Below, piece after piece: positions 14,579 through 18,400 of a DNA stretch of 18,400 nt (position 1 is the stretch's first letter; each line of letters starts with the position of its first letter). The translations under genes were made by a program, and so were the position numbers. The DNA lies in NCBI GenBank assembly GCA_937893945.1, contig CALCTA010000167.1, positions 1 to 18,400 of the forward strand, in the 5' to 3' direction. The notes beneath the pieces were generated by a model. That model worked only from the letters and a program-made list of their open reading frames with translations, was not told the origin of the DNA and made no database searches. This stretch comes from an uncultured Clostridia bacterium (lineage in GTDB: Bacteria; Bacillota; Clostridia; Oscillospirales; CAG-272).

Positions 14579-14848
14579 ATGCAAAGAGGATTTCTTAATA
14601 TAAGCGATGAGAAGGTCTTGCTCGTGGGCTTTCCGCTCAAGCTCTCACCTACCGAGCTGAAGCTGCTTACGGCTATATGCGAGAGGGATATGACGGTCGA
14701 AGAACTATCGTCGCTTCTTAACGAGGGTGTCAGCCGTCAGAACGTAGCTGTACATATAAATTCTATCAACCGCAAGGCAGAGCTTATCAGCGGCCGCAGA
14801 TTAGTCATCTTCTCGGGCGAACGCTATACGCTCAACCCCTATATGTGA
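14579..14848 (+). CDS. Small stand-alone winged-helix protein (OmpR/PhoB-type DNA-binding fold)
   Basis: An 89-residue protein. From residue 18 on it follows the layout of an OmpR/PhoB C-terminal domain: PLKLSPTELKLLTAI (first helix), TVEELSSLL (second helix), VSRQNVAVHINSINRKAE (recognition helix, like the V-x-VHI-x-x-LR-x-K motif) and a C-terminal hairpin RLVIFSGERYTLNPYM (like RGxGYRL). No receiver domain and no membrane segment are present. The ATG at 14579 lies 4 bases after the aroQ stop with a poor SD, so coupling is likely; an upstream in-frame TTG at 14537 inside aroQ is less likely. The role is unknown. Position in the operon makes it a candidate local regulator or a degenerate response regulator remnant. 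Confidence 0.72.
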   Translation: MQRGFLNISDEKVLLVGFPLKLSPTELKLLTAICERDMTVEELSSLLNEGVSRQNVAVHINSINRKAELISGRRLVIFSGERYTLNPYM

Positions 14849-14855
14849 GGTGGAT

Positions 14856-15503
14856 ATGAGCAATAGAGAAAATTATCAGCTCTCGCTTGAACGCACGCTC
14901 AGCTCACTTGAGAGCCTTGAAGAAAGAAAAACTCTGCTTCTTCACGCCTGCTGTGCGCCCTGCTCAAGCTACGTGCTTGAATATCTGGCAAAATATTTTG
15001 ATATAACCCTGTTTTTCTACAATCCCAACATCTATCCCGAGGAGGAATTCCGCTTTCGCGAAGAAGAACTTTTGCGACTTATCGGCGAAATGCCACTTTC
15101 GTCAGGCGTAAAGCTCGTCTTGGGAAGATATGAGCCATCTGAATTTTTCGATATAGCACGCGGCTACGAGGATCTGCCCGAGGGAGACGAACGCTGTCGC
15201 AGATGCTACGCACTTCGCCTTGAAGAAAGCGCAAAAACGGCAAAGGACGGCGGATTTGACTACTTCTGCACTACCCTTTCGATAAGCCCCTATAAGAATG
15301 CCGAATGGCTAAATTCCATAGGTAAGGAAATGTCCGAAAAATACGGCGTAGGCTATCTTTTTTCAGATTTCAAAAAGAAAAACGGATATAAACGCTCGAT
15401 CGAGCTTTCAGAACAATATTCACTTTACCGACAGGACTACTGCGGATGCGTATTCTCAAAGCGCGCCGCAGAGGAAAGACGTAAAGCAAATACGTGCAAA
15501 TAA
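14856..15503 (+). CDS. queH: Epoxyqueuosine reductase QueH
   Basis: A 215-residue enzyme that reduces epoxyqueuosine to queuosine at position 34 of tRNA-Tyr, -His, -Asn and -Asp, replacing the unrelated QueG. QueH (formerly DUF208) motifs are in order: HACCAPCSSYVLEYL (30-44), FFYNPNIYPEEEFRFRE (53-69), GDERCRRCYALRLEESA (110-126), FCTTLSISPYKN (137-148), SDFKKKNGYKRSIELS (170-185) and YRQDYCGCVFS (191-201). The conserved cysteines supply the Fe-S cluster and metal site. The ATG at 14856 follows GAGG at 14847-14850; a GTG at 14850 inside that SD is less likely. It starts 7 bases after the winged-helix gene, so it is probably the last gene of the aro transcript. Confidence 0.95.
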   Translation: MSNRENYQLSLERTLSSLESLEERKTLLLHACCAPCSSYVLEYLAKYFDITLFFYNPNIYPEEEFRFREEELLRLIGEMPLSSGVKLVLGRYEPSEFFDIARGYEDLPEGDERCRRCYALRLEESAKTAKDGGFDYFCTTLSISPYKNAEWLNSIGKEMSEKYGVGYLFSDFKKKNGYKRSIELSEQYSLYRQDYCGCVFSKRAAEERRKANTCK

Positions 15504-15544
15504 CATCATAAACAAATATACAAAAGCAAGGAGAACACGAAGCA

Positions 15545-17491
15545 ATGAGGTACAATGTTTTTATAAGCAACGAAAGTCTTTCTATCACCTGCGACGACAA
15601 GCTGATAATGAGCGAAATTACGCTCAAATGCAGCTTCTCAAGAATGTCAGACGTTATCTTCGTACCGTCCGAGATAGAGCGCGACGGCAACAAGATCTCT
15701 GTAACGTTCAAGCGTAAATATCGCTCTACATACGGTGAGCTTAAATACGGAATAGTTGAATTTGAAGAGGTCGGAACTTCTCTGAAGGTCTCTCTTAACG
15801 CTCTCGCGGGAAGATATTATTTCCTTGCTCACGGCGGCGCTAATATCTGCTTCACTATGCCCGAGGGTACAACGGGCGCTCTTGCGCTTGACTCTATGGT
15901 TCCCTGTTGGATGAACGTCTCCTTCCCTAAGAAGATGGGAGATATGCAGGAAAGCGTTGATAGCCTTGCTTTCAAGGCAAACGGCCTTGACGTTCACGTT
16001 CTTCCTCTTTGCAACGATAAGACCGCTTCAAGAGTTTCCAAGGACGGACTTAAGATATCCCCGAGAAACAACGGCGCTCCCGAGATAAACTCTACGGTAA
16101 TGTGCATCACCGCCGCTACCGATCCTTATGAGGCAGTTCACGGAAGCTTTGTCAATATGAAGGACTGCGGCGCTATCACAGTTCCGCTCGCGGCAGAGAG
16201 AAAGTACCCCGTGGCTCTCGAGGGACTCGGCTGGTGTACGTGGGAAGCATTCCACCACGGTCTTACCACCGATAAGATACTTGCTAAAATGGACGAGTTT
16301 GCCGCTATGGGACACGTTCCCTCGTGGGTACTCCTTGACGACGGTTGGGCAAACTACAACGAGGGCAGACTCGTAACTCTTACCGAGGACACCGAGAAGT
16401 TCCCCACGGGACTTATCGGACTTACCACCATTCTCAAGGAGAAATACGGTGTTAAGGCTGTAGGCGTATGGTGCGGAATGGGTGGACACTGGAAAGGGAT
16501 CGACCCTGACGGTGAGGTAATGGCGCAGCTTGGCGATTGCTTCTTCCAGTCGCTCAGCGGCATCAAGCCCGGTCCTACTGAGGAACAGGCATTCAAGTTC
16601 TGGGATACCTGGTTCACTTATCTCAAGGCACAGGGCATCGACTTTGTAAAGGTTGACGTTCAGGGCGCTCAGTCGGGCTTCTACGACATCTACTACAGCG
16701 GTGCGGCAGGAACGAGAGCGATACATTCCGCACTTGACAGAGCCGCAGAAAAGCACTTTGACGGTGCACTTATCAACTGCATGGGCGCGGTAATGGAATC
16801 GGCACTCTGCCGTCCCTCGTCCTTTGTCAACCGCACGTCCTATGACTTCTACCCCAACCGCAAGTTTGACCTTGCGTTCCATACTATTCAGAGCGTTTAT
16901 ACCTCTACCGTTCACAACGAGATACATTGCTGCGACTTTGATATGTTCTTCTCCAAGCACGATTGGGGCGAGGCGAGCGGCGCGATGGCAATAATGAGCG
17001 GCGGACCTGTATATCTGAGCGACAACTTAGGCGCAAGCGACCCTGAGATAATCTCCAAGCTTTGCCTTGACGGCGGAGATCTTGTCAGATACGACGTTGC
17101 CGCAAAGCCTACTGTTGATTGCTACTACACCGACTGCTCAAAGGCAGAGACTGCGCTCAAGCTCTTCTCTCTTGCAAAGGAGAACATCGGATTTATGGCA
17201 CTTGGTGTTACCAAGGATAAGACAGTAAGAGGAACGTTCAGACTTTCCGACCTTCCCAGCGGAGTGGTAAAGGCAGAAAAGTATCTGCTTCACGATTTTG
17301 TAAGCGGAAAATATACGCTCGTTGACGAAAGATCCGCACTTTCCTTCTCGCTTGGCTATGAGGATTGCGTTATCTACACACTCTATCCCGTATCCGAGGA
17401 CGGAAGTGTTTCTGTTGGTGATCCTGCATATTATTGCGAGGGCTCTATGCCAGCAGTAAAGACCGCTCACTACAGCGAGTTTATAGACTAA
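15545..17491 (+). CDS. GH36-like alpha-galactosidase / raffinose synthase (Sip1) family protein
   Basis: A 648-residue protein without signal peptide or membrane segment, so cytoplasmic. Residues 1-215 are a beta-rich N-terminal domain. From about 220 the catalytic TIM barrel shows LGWCTWEAFHH, WVLLDDGW and GVWCGMGGHWKG, then FVKVDVQG with the likely nucleophile Asp371, and NRTSYDFYP with the likely acid/base Asp434. These are features of the raffinose synthase/Sip1 branch of GH36 (clan GH-D). A C-terminal beta domain follows. Bacterial members are mostly alpha-galactosidase-like; the true substrate is uncertain. AAGGAG (15528-15533) lies 11 bases before the ATG. The 41-base gap after queH shows no terminator, so read-through from the aro operon is possible. 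Confidence 0.88.
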   Translation: MRYNVFISNESLSITCDDKLIMSEITLKCSFSRMSDVIFVPSEIERDGNKISVTFKRKYRSTYGELKYGIVEFEEVGTSLKVSLNALAGRYYFLAHGGANICFTMPEGTTGALALDSMVPCWMNVSFPKKMGDMQESVDSLAFKANGLDVHVLPLCNDKTASRVSKDGLKISPRNNGAPEINSTVMCITAATDPYEAVHGSFVNMKDCGAITVPLAAERKYPVALEGLGWCTWEAFHHGLTTDKILAKMDEFAAMGHVPSWVLLDDGWANYNEGRLVTLTEDTEKFPTGLIGLTTILKEKYGVKAVGVWCGMGGHWKGIDPDGEVMAQLGDCFFQSLSGIKPGPTEEQAFKFWDTWFTYLKAQGIDFVKVDVQGAQSGFYDIYYSGAAGTRAIHSALDRAAEKHFDGALINCMGAVMESALCRPSSFVNRTSYDFYPNRKFDLAFHTIQSVYTSTVHNEIHCCDFDMFFSKHDWGEASGAMAIMSGGPVYLSDNLGASDPEIISKLCLDGGDLVRYDVAAKPTVDCYYTDCSKAETALKLFSLAKENIGFMALGVTKDKTVRGTFRLSDLPSGVVKAEKYLLHDFVSGKYTLVDERSALSFSLGYEDCVIYTLYPVSEDGSVSVGDPAYYCEGSMPAVKTAHYSEFID

Positions 17492-17503
17492 TATCATACA
17501 ACG

Positions 17504-17528
17504 AAAAAAGGACACCGTTTGGTGTACC
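17504..17528 (-). terminator. Intrinsic terminator on the minus strand
   Basis: Read on the minus strand, GG(T)ACACC, loop AAAC, GGTGTCC forms a seven-pair stem with one bulge, followed by T6 (plus-strand A run 17504-17509). It would stop transcripts of the minus-strand gene before they run antisense into the GH36 gene. Confidence 0.7.
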
Positions 17529-17543
17529 TGCGATAAAGCAGGT
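17526..17543. repeat. Small inverted repeat between two terminators
   Basis: ACCTGC (17526-17531) and GCAGGT (17538-17543) around a six-base loop. It overlaps the preceding stem by three bases, so the two cannot form fully at once. No T run follows on either strand. Function unclear. Confidence 0.45.
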
Positions 17544-17551
17544 ATTAAAAC

Positions 17552-17592
17552 AACTGAAAAGGATGCGAGAATATATCGCATCCTTTTCAGTT
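17552..17592. terminator. Long hairpin between convergent genes, probable bidirectional terminator
   Basis: A perfect 17-pair stem, arms 17552-17568 and 17576-17592, with a seven-base loop. It lies between the GH36 stop (17491) and the stop of the minus-strand gene (17601). On the minus strand GTTTT follows the stem. On the plus strand the T4 is inside the stem and no T run follows, so termination of the GH36 transcript is less certain. Confidence 0.75.
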
Positions 17593-17600
17593 ATAGGATT

Positions 17601-18128
17601 TCATTCATAGAGTGAACCGACTTTAAATTTCATAAAATACGGATCATTCTGTATCGTTTTAATAATGGTTGTTCCCTCATAATATTGAATACTGATTTCA
17701 CTGTTAAATTTTATACGTATCTTATTCAAATCATCGGCGGTATATTTATAACATTCTCCAAATAGGTAATAGAATTTTTGTTCACCAATAATCTTTATAC
17801 CATAATATTTCTGCCTAACATTATGCGCAATCGGTGTTAGTTCCGGAGTTGTTAGAAAATCAATTTTGGGGTTAGAAATTTTAATTTCGCCAATTTGAGA
17901 TATTTGAATTTTTGAAAATTGTTTTAACAAACGATTTGTTGTTGCAATGTAAATAGAGGCTATTAAAATTACAGCAAGAGGAATAAAGGCAATCCAAATA
18001 GTATTCGGCTTTTTAAAGGATGCCCACAAAAGCAGAACCAGAAAAATCAAACCGATTATCAAAGTGAAAACAGCTATTTTTCTGTTTCTTAGTATATATT
18101 TCTTTTGTCTTAAAAAATGATCTACCAC
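17601..18128 (-). CDS. Hypothetical two-helix membrane protein
   Basis: A 175-residue protein I do not recognise. A basic N-terminus (RQKKYILRNRK) is followed by two hydrophobic helices at about 18-38 and 43-63. A soluble C-terminal part of some 110 residues has alternating beta-like segments (IKISNP, YYGIKIIGEQKFYYL, EISIQYYEG). This suggests a tail held at the membrane, most likely in the cytoplasm by the positive-inside rule. The GTG start is supported by GGAG six bases upstream (minus strand, 18135-18138) and a consensus promoter. The gene is clearly more AT-rich, with A/T-ending codons, than the rest of the window, which hints at horizontal acquisition. It runs convergent to the GH36 gene and ends before stacked terminators. 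Confidence 0.75.
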   Translation of the reverse strand: MVDHFLRQKKYILRNRKIAVFTLIIGLIFLVLLLWASFKKPNTIWIAFIPLAVILIASIYIATTNRLLKQFSKIQISQIGEIKISNPKIDFLTTPELTPIAHNVRQKYYGIKIIGEQKFYYLFGECYKYTADDLNKIRIKFNSEISIQYYEGTTIIKTIQNDPYFMKFKVGSLYE

Positions 18129-18163
18129 AATGCTCTCCTCGAAAACAGAATTTTGTTGTACTT

Positions 18164-18192
18164 ATTATATAACATTATTGTTGTTTTGTCAA
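18164..18192 (-). promoter_or_regulatory. Consensus sigma-A promoter of the minus-strand membrane protein gene
   Basis: On the minus strand TTGACA (18187-18192), a 17-base spacer and TATAAT (18164-18169), both perfect consensus. The -10 is about 36 bases ahead of the GTG start. It should give strong constitutive expression unless an unseen repressor acts. Confidence 0.88.
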
Positions 18193-18214
18193 GCAAACGA
18201 TATTCTCACTTGTT

Positions 18215-18250
18215 TAAGCGTGGCTTTTGTGTCCACAAAAGCAGTGCTTA
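18215..18250. repeat. Interrupted inverted repeat upstream of the membrane protein promoter
   Basis: TAAGC, a three-base mismatch, GCTTTTGT, loop GTCC, ACAAAAGC, a three-base mismatch, GCTTA: 5 plus 8 base pairs, symmetrical. It lies 22 bases upstream of the -35. It could be an operator for a dimeric regulator or the remnant of a mobile-element end. No T run follows on either strand, so it is not a terminator. Confidence 0.5.
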
Positions 18251-18318
18251 TCAGGAAAATAAGACAGAGTTTCGGGGTACACGAACCAAAGGCTCATTTC
18301 CTCCCGACAGTACATCTA

Positions 18319-18341
18319 TAAGGTGTAACACACTATACCTT
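18319..18341. repeat. Inverted repeat in the right-end non-coding stretch
   Basis: AAGGTGTA and TATACCTT pair (eight pairs, one G-U) around ACACAC. The 18193-18359 stretch has no convincing gene; besides this and the repeat at 18215-18250 I see nothing in it. Confidence 0.35.
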
Positions 18342-18356
18342 GCCTGCAAGATGTGT

Positions 18357-18395
18357 AAAAAAAGGACAGAGAAATTTCACATTCTCTGTCCTTTT
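18357..18395 (-). terminator. Strong intrinsic terminator on the minus strand
   Basis: AAAAGGACAGAGAA (18360-18373) pairs perfectly with TTCTCTGTCCTTTT (18382-18395), giving 14 pairs around an eight-base loop. On the minus strand the stem runs straight into further T residues (plus-strand A run 18357-18363). This suggests that a minus-strand gene lies just beyond the right edge and ends here. Confidence 0.75.
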
Positions 18396-18400
18396 CCGTA

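Noticed and set aside
18130..18321. Plus-strand frame of 63 codons at the right end
   Set aside because: It covers the consensus promoter and SD of the minus-strand gene and has no SD or recognisable domain.
18193..18400. CRISPR array or insertion-sequence end
   Set aside because: The hairpins differ from one another, no repeat-spacer periodicity is seen and no transposase frame is nearby.

Overview
The window looks like a chromosomal stretch from a Gram-positive member of the Clostridia, probably a gut or other anaerobic species. Reasons: strong Shine-Dalgarno sites of the AAGGAG/GGAGGTGAT kind, sigma-A type promoters with 17-base spacers and extended -10 elements, translationally coupled genes, a Firmicutes-type chorismate synthase, QueH rather than QueG, and DUF1015, AEC-transporter and COG2509 flavoprotein genes. 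This placement is inferred from gene content; no 16S or marker phylogeny is possible here.

Layout. (1) 1-118, minus strand: 5' part of a tRNA-Val(UAC) with its own strong promoter. (2) 184-4539, plus strand: a housekeeping run of a Nudix ADP-ribose pyrophosphatase, a membrane-anchored glycerophosphodiester phosphodiesterase, a DUF1015 protein, a family 4 uracil-DNA glycosylase and an AEC permease. (3) 4576-4881: a strong promoter, a 21-codon leader peptide in which 10 residues are Phe or Tyr, overlapping hairpins, and an intrinsic terminator. This has the anatomy of a ribosome-mediated Phe/Tyr attenuator. (4) 4882-15503: the operon it should control: DAHP synthase, prephenate dehydrogenase, aroB, aroA, a COG2509 flavoprotein (with a probable internal promoter), aroC, chorismate mutase-prephenate dehydratase, an AroE-AroK fusion, aroQ, a small winged-helix protein and queH. 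Together these encode every step from erythrose-4-phosphate plus PEP to phenylpyruvate and 4-hydroxyphenylpyruvate, leaving only a transaminase outside. No trp gene is present, matching a leader with Phe and Tyr but no Trp codons. (5) 15545-17491: a GH36-like alpha-galactosidase/raffinose-synthase-type protein. (6) 17504-18400: an AT-richer island with a minus-strand two-helix membrane protein of unknown function, its promoter, and several hairpins and terminators.

The two most striking observations are the Phe/Tyr leader-peptide attenuator at 4576-4803 and the state of aroC. The aroC frame is continuous from 10604 to 11713 except for a block of about 78 bases (11284-11361) that carries two in-frame TAG codons. 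Read on the opposite strand, that block encodes a clear piece of ribosomal protein S8 (RpsH). It seems to have replaced a similar length of aroC. This is either a real microhomology-driven rearrangement or an assembly chimera, and only read-level data can decide.

Candidate regulators and partners inside the aro operon are the stand-alone OmpR-type winged helix and the flavoprotein directly ahead of the FMNH2-dependent chorismate synthase. Their roles are inferred from position only.
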